From positions 1 to 14,064 of the forward strand of contig JAIRPH010000042.1 of the NCBI GenBank assembly GCA_031257135.1: a stretch of 14,064 nt of DNA, in the 5' to 3' direction. The stretch comes from Spirochaetaceae bacterium. GTDB lineage: Bacteria > Spirochaetota > Spirochaetia > Treponematales > Breznakiellaceae. Every line of letters begins with the position of its first letter. The stretch's first letter is position 1. Positions 1 to 6,156 of the stretch are shown piece by piece. Position numbers and translations under genes: made by a program. The notes beneath the pieces are model-generated. The model was not told the DNA's origin. It ran no database searches and worked only from the letters and a program-made list of their open reading frames with translations.

Positions 1-160
1 AAACGCCGCTCGAAAAACTTGAAAGCGGCGCAAACTCAAATGACGGCGTACCTTGTCCGCCGTATGTCAAATACCATACTATGACGCTTTTCAGGTTGAT
101 GTTAGCCGCTTCGCCGTCCAGTTGAGTTACACCCTCACGGTTATTCCAATTCTTTCCCAT
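1..160 (-). CDS. Unknown cassette protein, N-terminal part (runs off the window)
   Basis: An open frame starts at ATG 160 and stays open to base 1, giving 53 codons (MGKNWNNREGVTQLDGEAAN... to ...SSFSSGV). An in-frame TAA at 188-190 makes ATG 160 the natural start. I do not recognise the family; the visible part is polar, with a short hydrophobic patch (VIVWYLTY) near residues 32-39 and no clear signal peptide. It is the first gene after the attC-like site at 249-382, in that site's orientation, as expected for the gene of the next integron cassette. No Shine-Dalgarno sequence precedes the ATG, but a TTGATA/TATAAT promoter ends 6 bases before it, so the mRNA may be leaderless. It is partial, so coding status rests on the open frame, promoter and context only. 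Confidence 0.55.
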   Translation of the reverse strand, partial: MGKNWNNREGVTQLDGEAANINLKSVIVWYLTYGGQGTPSFEFAPLSSFSSGV

Positions 161-166
161 AATTTT

Positions 167-194
167 ATTATATTCAATAATAACCTTTTATCAA
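167..194 (-). promoter_or_regulatory. Sigma-70 type promoter for the partial cassette gene
   Basis: On the minus strand TTGATA (194-189) and a perfect TATAAT (172-167) are separated by 16 bases. Only six bases lie between the -10 box and ATG 160, so transcription would begin at or next to the start codon. The surroundings are very AT-rich, so a chance match is possible. Confidence 0.5.
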
Positions 195-248
195 TTATAT
201 TACAATAATTTTTTATTCCATTATTTTTAACCAATTTTGGCGCTATGG

Positions 249-382
249 CACATAACGTTCCGGTTGTATGTGACGTTTTGACCGCCGCGATAAAGAAACC
301 GCGTAGCGGTTTCAGGGCGTAAAAAAATGTGCCGGAGAAAAACCGCCGTAAGGCGGCGCAACGCATACAAGCCGGTTATGCG
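249..382 (-). other. attC-like integron recombination site (site 1)
   Basis: This is a 134-base imperfect dyad. The outer boxes are CACATAAC (249-256) and GTTATGCG (375-382), complementary except at one position. The inner boxes TTGTATG (264-270) and CATACAA (364-370) pair perfectly and the pairing extends through CGG (261-263) with CCG (372-374), leaving G371 unpaired. A single extrahelical base in one arm is the attC feature that sets polarity; a G on the plus strand makes the minus strand the 'top' strand, so the crossover would fall between G256 and T255. The centre holds two further hairpins (GAAACCGCGTAGCGGTTTC, CCGCCGTAAGGCGG). The length fits known attC sites. It shares blocks with the site at 3017-3191. 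The box is GTTATGYG rather than the classic GTTRRRY, but that variation is common in chromosomal integrons. Confidence 0.72.
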
Positions 383-409
383 AAGTATTTTAGCCCGCCG
401 CCAGCCAAT

Positions 410-437
410 CGTTTTTTGACATGGACGGCAAAAAACG
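410..437. repeat. 28-base inverted repeat, 9-base perfect arms
   Basis: CGTTTTTTG (410-418) and CAAAAAACG (429-437) are exact reverse complements around a 10-base loop. The element lies just downstream of the GNAT gene on the minus strand and before attC-like site 1. It could act as a 3'-end stabiliser or weak terminator for the cassette transcript, although no T-tract follows the stem. The bases between 438 and 534 hold no gene that I can support. Confidence 0.5.
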
Positions 438-534
438 TGGACTAACGTTTTATTAACGGACACTATTGGATGTTTTGTTCCATGAACTGTCGTATAATGA
501 CATATACCGTCTGTCAAGAATTATTTCTTCTTCT

Positions 535-1029
535 TTATGTTTTAAGACGTTTCGCATATTCTACGGACACTTGCGTAAATCCGTTTTTTTCAAAGAACTC
601 ATGGGCACCTTTATTTTTGACACCGCTTTCTAAAAGCAGTATACCGAAATTTTTACTTTGCAAATACGCCTCAATAAGACGCAGTGCTTCTGTGCCAATA
701 CCCTTTCCCTGTGCATCTTTCGCAATCATGATGTCGTCCAGCACCGCTACTTTTTCCGGCTTGTAGAGTTCAATAATGGCAAAACCTGCAATTTCGCCCA
801 ACCGCAAAATTTCTAACACGGTGTAATTCTCGCTGGTCAGGTCGTCCGTAAATTCATCTTTCATCTGTGCAAGGATGTCATCCGTCCATTTGAAATTGTG
901 TGTCGCTCTGCCGCAAAGTACCTCGCCGTGAGATATGTAAGATTCATGTTTGCATTCGTTAAATATAGAGAGGTATTTCTCTATATTTTCCTGTTTGCCT
1001 TCCTGTAAGGTTATAACAATATCAGCCAT
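535..1029 (-). CDS. GNAT family N-acetyltransferase
   Basis: This 164-residue protein matches a single-domain GCN5-related N-acetyltransferase, which transfers an acetyl group from acetyl-CoA to an amine. The acetyl-CoA binding motif A is clear: the beta-4 strand VAVLDDIMIA (94-103) runs into QGKGIG (107-112), the Q/R-x-x-G-x-G/A signature, then helix TEALRLIEAYL. The C-terminal motif NKGAHEFFEKNGF (139-151) is the usual N..A..F(Y)ek.GF segment. The substrate cannot be read from sequence. Its ATG overlaps the end of the upstream gene by eight bases, and the strong Shine-Dalgarno AAGGAGG lies inside that gene's last codons, indicating translational coupling. It is the second gene of the cassette; a product helping or modifying its partner is an inference only. 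Confidence 0.88.
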   Translation of the reverse strand: MADIVITLQEGKQENIEKYLSIFNECKHESYISHGEVLCGRATHNFKWTDDILAQMKDEFTDDLTSENYTVLEILRLGEIAGFAIIELYKPEKVAVLDDIMIAKDAQGKGIGTEALRLIEAYLQSKNFGILLLESGVKNKGAHEFFEKNGFTQVSVEYAKRLKT

Positions 1030-2779
1030 TCTGCTTCCTCCTTCCGAGCATTAAAACCAATGGAATACCGCCCATAACAAGGATACAAAGTACCAAAAGC
1101 AATACCCACATCCATACAGGCAGGTCTATTATCTCAATCAACGCAAGTATTATTTGCGTTACTACCAATACGACTTGAGTCCCCGCCAATGCTATCAGAA
1201 TTTTGTTTATTCCCTTACTGTCTTTCTCGTTCTTCTGGCTGCGGCGAAGTTCAACTACATGTTCAACCTGCTCAAGTTTCCGGTAAAAACTTTCCTCTTC
1301 CGCCTCAAGCTCAAAGCGTTTTGCAATATTGTCATAGAGTTTTTGTACTACGGCATATTTGTAACTCTGTTTTTCCCATAATACAAGTGTTTCTCCAAAA
1401 CTGTTGTATAGTCTTTCTATGTCTTTCAATGTTAGATTCTGTGTTCTGGAAAGACATGTTACCACTTGTTCATTAGCATTTTCTATTGCGCTGCTACGAA
1501 ACATCAGTAGTTCCATAATAAATACCATAGCGGTTTCATATTGGAGACTGTCGATAAATGAACCTTCACACATCGACGGCAGAACATATATTACTGCCCG
1601 TTTTGAAGCGTAGCAATCATACCAGTTATAGAGCGCGATGTTTTCATTACACTCTTGTTGAAATATTTCGGGACGAAGTTTATAGGTGGTTTTATTTCCA
1701 TCGGCACCGATAATTGTTGATCCTGCCAGCGTACTACTATTATGCACCTCTCCCGCGAAAATTGACAGTATTTCTTCCCCTGGTTTTTGCGCGGCGCATA
1801 TAAGAATTCTGGCCGCTCCAGTGGTTTTACATGTATATTTTCTGTCAAAATACTCAAGCAAGGGTTCGTCTCCGTTTTCACCCTTGACCAAAAGATGCTC
1901 GGTTGATAAATTGTCCATCAATATCGTGACATCAAAAAACGCACGTTTGAACAACAAGATGATAAGCGCCAGAGGTGAATCATTATGAGTTACCAACAGT
2001 ATATCGGCGGCAACGTACGTAACGGATTCTTTATCAGAATAGGTATCGGGACGCATACCGATTATGTCCGTTCCTATCGGACTGCGTTCAATTACGGAGC
2101 TGATACCTCCAGTGCATTCGTATTTGCTGGTTTCATTCATCTGTTCGATTAATTCTTTTAAGTCATCGCTGACTTCAGAAGACAGTGCGGTTTTAGATGA
2201 TTCTTTTTTCATAGGAAAGAAAACATATATGTCGCTAATAAAATTCCTGATGTATAATTTATAACCCATTTCGTAATTTTTTTTGCAGGAAAAATTGCTT
2301 TTATCCAGAAAAGCCGCGCCCTTATCTGTCATGGCATAAGATGCCGCCTGTATGATAGGGAAACCGTTTTTACGTTTATCATTAAGAAAGTCTTCAAAAG
2401 CCTGTGCAAGTAGTTTTGCGGCACCGTCACGGCTGTCAGGTTTAACGGCTATAGAAATAAGAAATAAATAATGGGGCTGTCCGTGTATATACGGCACGAT
2501 TTTATCGGGGGTTATATTGTCATCAAATACACGGTCAGACTCAATCATTTCTTTGTAAAAAGACTCCTGCACTGGAAAACAGCACAAATAACCGACAATT
2601 TCATCTGTATCATTTACCAACAGAATGTATTCATCTTTATTGGCATGGTAACGCCCCAGCACTGAATCCATCGTCCCTTGCATATCAAGTGGATAAACGG
2701 CTACGTCAATTTCAAGAATCTTCTTGATAAATTCCTCGTCGGAAATACTGATATCGCGGCTATAAAAAGTCTTTTTCAT
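1022..2779 (-). CDS. GNAT-domain protein with C-terminal coiled coil and two membrane helices
   Basis: A 585-residue protein. Residues 1-180 look like a GNAT domain: YILLVNDTDEIVGYLCCFPV (51-70) resembles strands 2-3, and FLISIAVKPDSRDGAAKLL (106-124) resembles motif A, with a degenerate S-x-x-G-x-A in place of Q/R-x-x-G-x-G. Residues ~190-440 are unrecognised. Residues ~450-525 are highly charged and helical, probably a coiled coil, followed by two hydrophobic helices (~527-549 and ~556-578) and a basic tail GRRKQNG. A long helix then two closely spaced membrane helices recalls CorA topology, but no GMN motif is seen. An upstream ATG at 2821 overlaps the -10 box and has no ribosome site; ATG 2779 is preceded by AAGGAG and is preferred. 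It is first in the cassette operon. Function unknown; membrane anchoring is inferred. Confidence 0.8.
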   Translation of the reverse strand: MKKTFYSRDISISDEEFIKKILEIDVAVYPLDMQGTMDSVLGRYHANKDEYILLVNDTDEIVGYLCCFPVQESFYKEMIESDRVFDDNITPDKIVPYIHGQPHYLFLISIAVKPDSRDGAAKLLAQAFEDFLNDKRKNGFPIIQAASYAMTDKGAAFLDKSNFSCKKNYEMGYKLYIRNFISDIYVFFPMKKESSKTALSSEVSDDLKELIEQMNETSKYECTGGISSVIERSPIGTDIIGMRPDTYSDKESVTYVAADILLVTHNDSPLALIILLFKRAFFDVTILMDNLSTEHLLVKGENGDEPLLEYFDRKYTCKTTGAARILICAAQKPGEEILSIFAGEVHNSSTLAGSTIIGADGNKTTYKLRPEIFQQECNENIALYNWYDCYASKRAVIYVLPSMCEGSFIDSLQYETAMVFIMELLMFRSSAIENANEQVVTCLSRTQNLTLKDIERLYNSFGETLVLWEKQSYKYAVVQKLYDNIAKRFELEAEEESFYRKLEQVEHVVELRRSQKNEKDSKGINKILIALAGTQVVLVVTQIILALIEIIDLPVWMWVLLLVLCILVMGGIPLVLMLGRRKQNG

Positions 2780-2819
2780 ACAATCACTCCTTTTTCCCTC
2801 CGATAAATCTAATATTTTC

Positions 2820-2848
2820 ATAATAGTTCATAAAAACATAACTGTCAA
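2820..2848 (-). promoter_or_regulatory. Strong sigma-70 promoter inside the cassette
   Basis: On the minus strand a perfect TTGACA (2848-2843), a 17-base spacer and TATTAT (2825-2820) lie ~40 bases upstream of ATG 2779. The predicted start near 2813 leaves a leader of about 34 bases containing the AAGGAG ribosome site. It would let the cassette genes be expressed independently of any integron Pc promoter. Confidence 0.8.
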
Positions 2849-3016
2849 GAGTATTTTTTCTCAAAAACCATCCCAAATCTTTAGATTTTTATAGAAGTGT
2901 ATAATTTTTTATATATCCCCTCATAGAAAATTGTTTTATCTATCCATAATTAGCCGACAAACTCCCCGCGACATGGATGGCGCGGTGCTACGACAAAGTT
3001 GCGGATTAAAATATTT

Positions 3017-3191
3017 CGCATAACGTTCTGGTTGTATGCGACGTTTGGGGCGGGTAATAGAGCAATGTGTAGCATTGACCCCCGCCCAAAATGTGCCGGA
3101 GAAAAACCACACAAAGGGGCGCAGCCCCGACTGCGGTTTTCGTAAGCCAAGCCGCCGTAAGGCGGCGTAGTGCATACAATCCTGTTATGCG
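3017..3191 (-). other. attC-like integron recombination site (site 2)
   Basis: This is a 175-base imperfect dyad. The outer boxes CGCATAAC (3017-3024) and GTTATGCG (3184-3191) are exact reverse complements. The inner boxes TTGTATGC (3032-3039) and GCATACAA (3172-3179) pair over eight bases, then T3180 is unpaired and CC (3181-3182) pairs with GG (3030-3031). The extra base is on the same side as in site 1, so both sites share the minus-strand orientation. It shares with site 1 the blocks ATGTGCCGGAGAAAAACC and GCCGCCGTAAGGCGGCG, but between these it has about 40 extra bases with their own hairpin (GGGGCGCAGCCCC), which makes it longer than most attC sites. Confidence 0.72.
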
Positions 3192-3215
3192 AAATTGCGT
3201 TATATTATAAACGTA

Positions 3216-3244
3216 TTGAAAGAATTTAAGATATTGTATAAAAT
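3216..3244 (+). promoter_or_regulatory. Likely promoter for the hexapeptide acetyltransferase gene
   Basis: TTGAAA (3216-3221) and TAAAAT (3239-3244) are separated by 17 bases; an overlapping TATAAA (3237-3242) gives a 15-base spacer. It lies between attC-like site 2 and ATG 3271. A weak AGGA ribosome site at about 3255 follows. The local AT-richness lowers certainty. Confidence 0.45.
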
Positions 3245-3270
3245 TGTAATATTAGGAAAAAAGAAAAATT

Positions 3271-3879
3271 ATGACCAATAAAGAACGGAAAGAAAATGGA
3301 TTACCGTACCATTATGACGATCCTTCGCTTATGGGAAACCAGTTTGAATATCAGGACAAACTGTATGAATACAACCGTACAAGACCTGTGGAACAGGATA
3401 AACGGCAAGAAATCCTCAAGGAAATGTTTGCCGAAATCGGCGAAGGCTGTCATATTGAAATACCCTTACACGCGAATTGGGGGTGCCGTCATGTGCATTT
3501 CGGGCGAGGCATTTACTGCAACTCGAATGTAACCTTTGTAGACGATGAGCATATTTACATCGGGGATTACTGCATGATTGCCCCGAATGTAGTTATTTCC
3601 ACATCGGGGCATCCGGTCTTGCCGATACTGCGGGAAAATCATTATGTATATAATTTACCGGTGCGTATAGGCAGGAATGTTTGGATCGGTTCAGGGGTTC
3701 AGATACTTCCGGGCGTAACCATAGGGAATAATTCGGTAATAGGCGCGGGAAGCGTCGTTACAAACAGTATACCCTCAAATGTTGTTGCCTTCGGCGTTCC
3801 CTGCCGGGTTATCCGCGCAATCGGCGAAAAGGACAAAAAATACTTTTATAAAAACAGGGAATTGGACGTATGGGAATAA
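3271..3879 (+). CDS. Maltose/galactoside-type O-acetyltransferase (left-handed beta-helix)
   Basis: A 202-residue cytoplasmic enzyme of the maltose/galactoside O-acetyltransferase (Maa/LacA) family, which moves acetyl from acetyl-CoA to a sugar hydroxyl. The N-terminal segment (1-55) has the family's YDDPSL / LYEYNRTRP pattern. Imperfect hexapeptide repeats ([IVL]-G-x4) run from ~58 to 165, for example HIYIGDYCMIAPNVVI, VRIGRNVWIGSGVQILPGVT and IGNNSVIGAGSVV. The catalytic histidine is expected at H114 (TSGHP) and the substrate-contact acids at D91-D92. The C-terminus FGVPCRVIRAI is typical. Length matches family members (~185-205). It is transcribed opposite to the attC-like sites and starts 80 bases from site 2; whether it sits in an inverted cassette or flanking chromosome is unclear. 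The natural acceptor is not determined. Confidence 0.9.
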   Translation: MTNKERKENGLPYHYDDPSLMGNQFEYQDKLYEYNRTRPVEQDKRQEILKEMFAEIGEGCHIEIPLHANWGCRHVHFGRGIYCNSNVTFVDDEHIYIGDYCMIAPNVVISTSGHPVLPILRENHYVYNLPVRIGRNVWIGSGVQILPGVTIGNNSVIGAGSVVTNSIPSNVVAFGVPCRVIRAIGEKDKKYFYKNRELDVWE

Positions 3880-4020
3880 AAATGGCGTACGCCGCCACTT
3901 CGTAATATACGATAGTCAAGCGGGCAATATCCGCCCATGGCGCAGTCCGTAAAGCCTTTCGTAAGTCTCGGCTGGGCAAACATAAAATCCTATTGGTCCC
4001 TAAAAAAGTATACCTATATA

Positions 4021-4049
4021 TTGACTTTTTATGGTAGAAATAGTATAGT
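4021..4049 (+). promoter_or_regulatory. Sigma-70 type promoter for the MCP gene
   Basis: TTGACT (4021-4026), a 17-base spacer and TATAGT (4044-4049) precede ATG 4080, with an AAAGGA ribosome site at 4065-4070. The spacing is ideal, and the motif does not resemble the flagellar sigma-28 consensus, so expression is probably housekeeping. The rest of the gap (3880-4020) contains only short dyads (GGCGTACGCC at 3884-3893; TCGTA/TACGA at 3900-3912) and no gene that I can support. Confidence 0.65.
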
Positions 4050-4079
4050 ATTAAGTATAGTTATAAAGGATGGTATAAT

Positions 4080-6152
4080 ATGGCAAAGCCTAGAAAGTCT
4101 TCTTTTGCAATGATATTCACAATACTCTGCATATTGGGCATTGTGTTTACTGTTGTATCTCTTACATTCGTATTTTTTATAAATTTCCGCAGTATATCGA
4201 ATAAGCATCTCGAATCGTCTACGAAAGAACAGATCACCCATTTGCGGGATCAGGTGGCAAACAGTCTTCAGCAACATACGGATTTGCTCAATCATGCGGC
4301 GGCTGGGATTTCCGCTTTGCTTAAAGACGGGTACATACCTTTTGAGGAAATGCGCGATTTTTTGAATCGGCTTGCGAGTACTGATCCTGCGGTAAGTTTA
4401 CTGTTTTTTTCCAGCAATTACGTCTGGAATCAGCCCGGAGGGTATTACATCAACGACGGCTGGCGTCCCGCTGAGGATTGGGACAACACGAAGCGTCCGT
4501 GGTTTATAAACGCCAAAAAAAATCCCGGCAGTGTTTCGTATAACGATCCGTATGTTGACGCGAATTCGGGCAAACTTGGATCGACGTTTTCGACGGTGGT
4601 GTTCAATGAGAATTCTGAAGATATAGGAGTAGTTGCCGCAGGACTCTGGGTTACTAATTTATCGACTCTGCTGGCGGAAAATACTGTTATGCCTGAACAG
4701 CAAGTCTATCTCCTCAATAAAGACGGCTTATTCATCACCCATCCTGATTCCGCTCAAGATTCCTCTATGATAATGTCCAAGAATTTTTTTACCGAAATGA
4801 ATCTTGAAACCTATCGCGATGTTGTTCTCTCGTCAGATGCCTTTTCCCGTATGGATAAAGATGTGTTTATCTATTCATCAACGGTAGCCCAAACTCGCTG
4901 GATTCTTATATCGGTGATTCCGGCTTCGGCGGTGTTTGCTGAAACAGAGCGCATCTTGATTCGGCTGATCGCTACAAGCCTTATTATCCTCCTCATTGCC
5001 GGAAGCGTTGCGGTTTTGTTTACCTATTTTATGCTTACTATTCCTATCCGCCAAGTGAAACAAGCGGCAGGTTCTCTGGCGGGTATGGACTTCACGGTTA
5101 ATTTTAAACATTTTAGAAACGATGAAATCGGAGAACTGCAACGCGCGCTGATTACGATTCGGGACAGTCTACAGAAAGGCATTGATGACCTGCATAAAGC
5201 GCATACGATGAAAACTTTGGAGAACGGCAAACGGCTGAATACCGTCGTAGTAGAATCTTTATGGGCTATGGAATCTATAACCGAAAGTATGAATACAATG
5301 GGGGACAAGATACGCTCTCAAGTGGAATCGGTACAATCCGCGTCGGATTCCTCCTCAGAAATTGTTCGCTATACCGATTCTTTTGATCAGACCGTACATA
5401 ATCAGGTTGAACTTATTGCTAAATCTTCCGCCGCGATAGAAGAGATGATTAGTAACATAAATGCTATCCGTTCCGTGGTAGCCGGTACAGGAAAAACTAC
5501 TGACGCCTTGACTAAATCTTCAACGATGGGACATAGAATGTTGGTAAAGCTAACCGAAGAGTTAAAACGTATTGAGGAACAATCGAAAATGCTCCAAAGC
5601 GCCAACAAAACTATTGCGGATATTGCGGCTCAGACTAACATTCTTGCGATGAATGCGGCAATCGAAGCCGCTCACGCCGGAGACTCTGGCAAAGGGTTTG
5701 CGGTGGTTGCCTCGGAAATCCGTAAACTGGCGGAGCTTTCCGGGAAAGAGTCGGATTCGATTTCCACGGAGATCAAAAAGATGGAACAGGGAATTGAACA
5801 AATAGGCAGAGTTTCAGGCGAAACTGTTACCGCAATGGATACTATCTTTAAAGAAATTGAAACTATGAATTCTTCTTTTACCGTGGTTGATCGTACCGTA
5901 CAAGAACAGGCTTCCGAAGGCGCGCAGATGCTTACCGCCTTGAAAACCGTGCAGGATATGACCGGGAAGGTTCGGGAAGGGGCGCATACGATTCATCAGC
6001 GGACTATGTCTATTCATGGCGAAATGGAAAAGCTTCAACAAATTTCCAATGAGGTAACAGAAAGCGTTTCTGTTATGCGAGTCACCAATGAAAGCATCGC
6101 GTCATTTCTCGCCCGCGCCAAAGACCTCGCCCTTGAGGAAATGACTGAATGA
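4080..6152 (+). CDS. Methyl-accepting chemotaxis protein with dCache sensor
   Basis: A 690-residue transmembrane chemoreceptor that signals through CheA/CheW to the flagellar motor. Membrane helix 1 is at ~10-36 and helix 2 at ~293-320. Between them is a periplasmic sensor of the dCache_1 type: KRPWF (138-142), SYNDPYVDANSG (153-164) and LLNKDGLFITHP (211-222) follow the family pattern, and R139, W141, Y154 and D160 fall where amino-acid-binding dCache domains hold their ligand. That substrate class is inferred. A HAMP domain occupies ~321-370 and the kinase-control hairpin tip is AAQTNILAMNAAIEAAHAGD (516-535) followed by GKGFAVVASEIRKLAE. There is no C-terminal CheR-docking pentapeptide (ends LALEEMTE). 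It has its own promoter and no chemotaxis neighbours; its stop is four bases from the convergent hydrolase gene. Confidence 0.95.
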   Translation: MAKPRKSSFAMIFTILCILGIVFTVVSLTFVFFINFRSISNKHLESSTKEQITHLRDQVANSLQQHTDLLNHAAAGISALLKDGYIPFEEMRDFLNRLASTDPAVSLLFFSSNYVWNQPGGYYINDGWRPAEDWDNTKRPWFINAKKNPGSVSYNDPYVDANSGKLGSTFSTVVFNENSEDIGVVAAGLWVTNLSTLLAENTVMPEQQVYLLNKDGLFITHPDSAQDSSMIMSKNFFTEMNLETYRDVVLSSDAFSRMDKDVFIYSSTVAQTRWILISVIPASAVFAETERILIRLIATSLIILLIAGSVAVLFTYFMLTIPIRQVKQAAGSLAGMDFTVNFKHFRNDEIGELQRALITIRDSLQKGIDDLHKAHTMKTLENGKRLNTVVVESLWAMESITESMNTMGDKIRSQVESVQSASDSSSEIVRYTDSFDQTVHNQVELIAKSSAAIEEMISNINAIRSVVAGTGKTTDALTKSSTMGHRMLVKLTEELKRIEEQSKMLQSANKTIADIAAQTNILAMNAAIEAAHAGDSGKGFAVVASEIRKLAELSGKESDSISTEIKKMEQGIEQIGRVSGETVTAMDTIFKEIETMNSSFTVVDRTVQEQASEGAQMLTALKTVQDMTGKVREGAHTIHQRTMSIHGEMEKLQQISNEVTESVSVMRVTNESIASFLARAKDLALEEMTE

Positions 6153-6156
6153 TCGG

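Larger units (their letters stand above)
256..3023 (-). mobile_element. Integron-type gene cassette with two coupled acetyltransferase genes
   Basis: The segment runs from the predicted crossover point of the attC-like site on the right (G3024/T3023) to that of the site on the left (G256/T255). Read on the minus strand it has the standard order: 5' end, promoter (2848-2820), two genes (2779-1022 and 1029-535), then the cassette's own attC (382-249). At ~2.77 kb it is larger than typical one-gene cassettes, and its own promoter is also less usual. No tyrosine recombinase gene (intI) or recognisable attI is in the window, so mobility would need an integrase elsewhere. The cassette limits are inferred from the two dyads, not from a comparison with an empty site. 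Confidence 0.6.

Noticed and set aside
127..366. 79-codon minus-strand frame (MRCAALRRFFSGTFFYALK...)
   Set aside because: It lies mainly across attC-like site 1. A similar frame (2936-3175) arises from site 2 because the sites share sequence. Both are by-products of the structured DNA.
227..517. 96-codon minus-strand frame downstream of the GNAT gene
   Set aside because: Its second half reads through site 1, the composition is not protein-like, and no ribosome site is seen.
535..1029. GNAT toxin of a toxin-antitoxin pair
   Set aside because: TacT-type toxins pair with a small DNA-binding antitoxin. Here the partner is a 585-residue membrane protein and no small antitoxin gene is seen.
2936..3175. 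79-codon minus-strand frame (MHYAALRRLGLRKPQSG...)
   Set aside because: It overlaps attC-like site 2 with no promoter or ribosome site; its likeness to the 127-366 frame reflects the repeat, not a protein family.
3880..4020. A third attC-like site or attI right of the acetyltransferase gene
   Set aside because: Only short dyads occur here (GGCGTACGCC; TCGTA-ATA-TACGA); there is no CGCATAAC/GTTATGCG pair or inner box.
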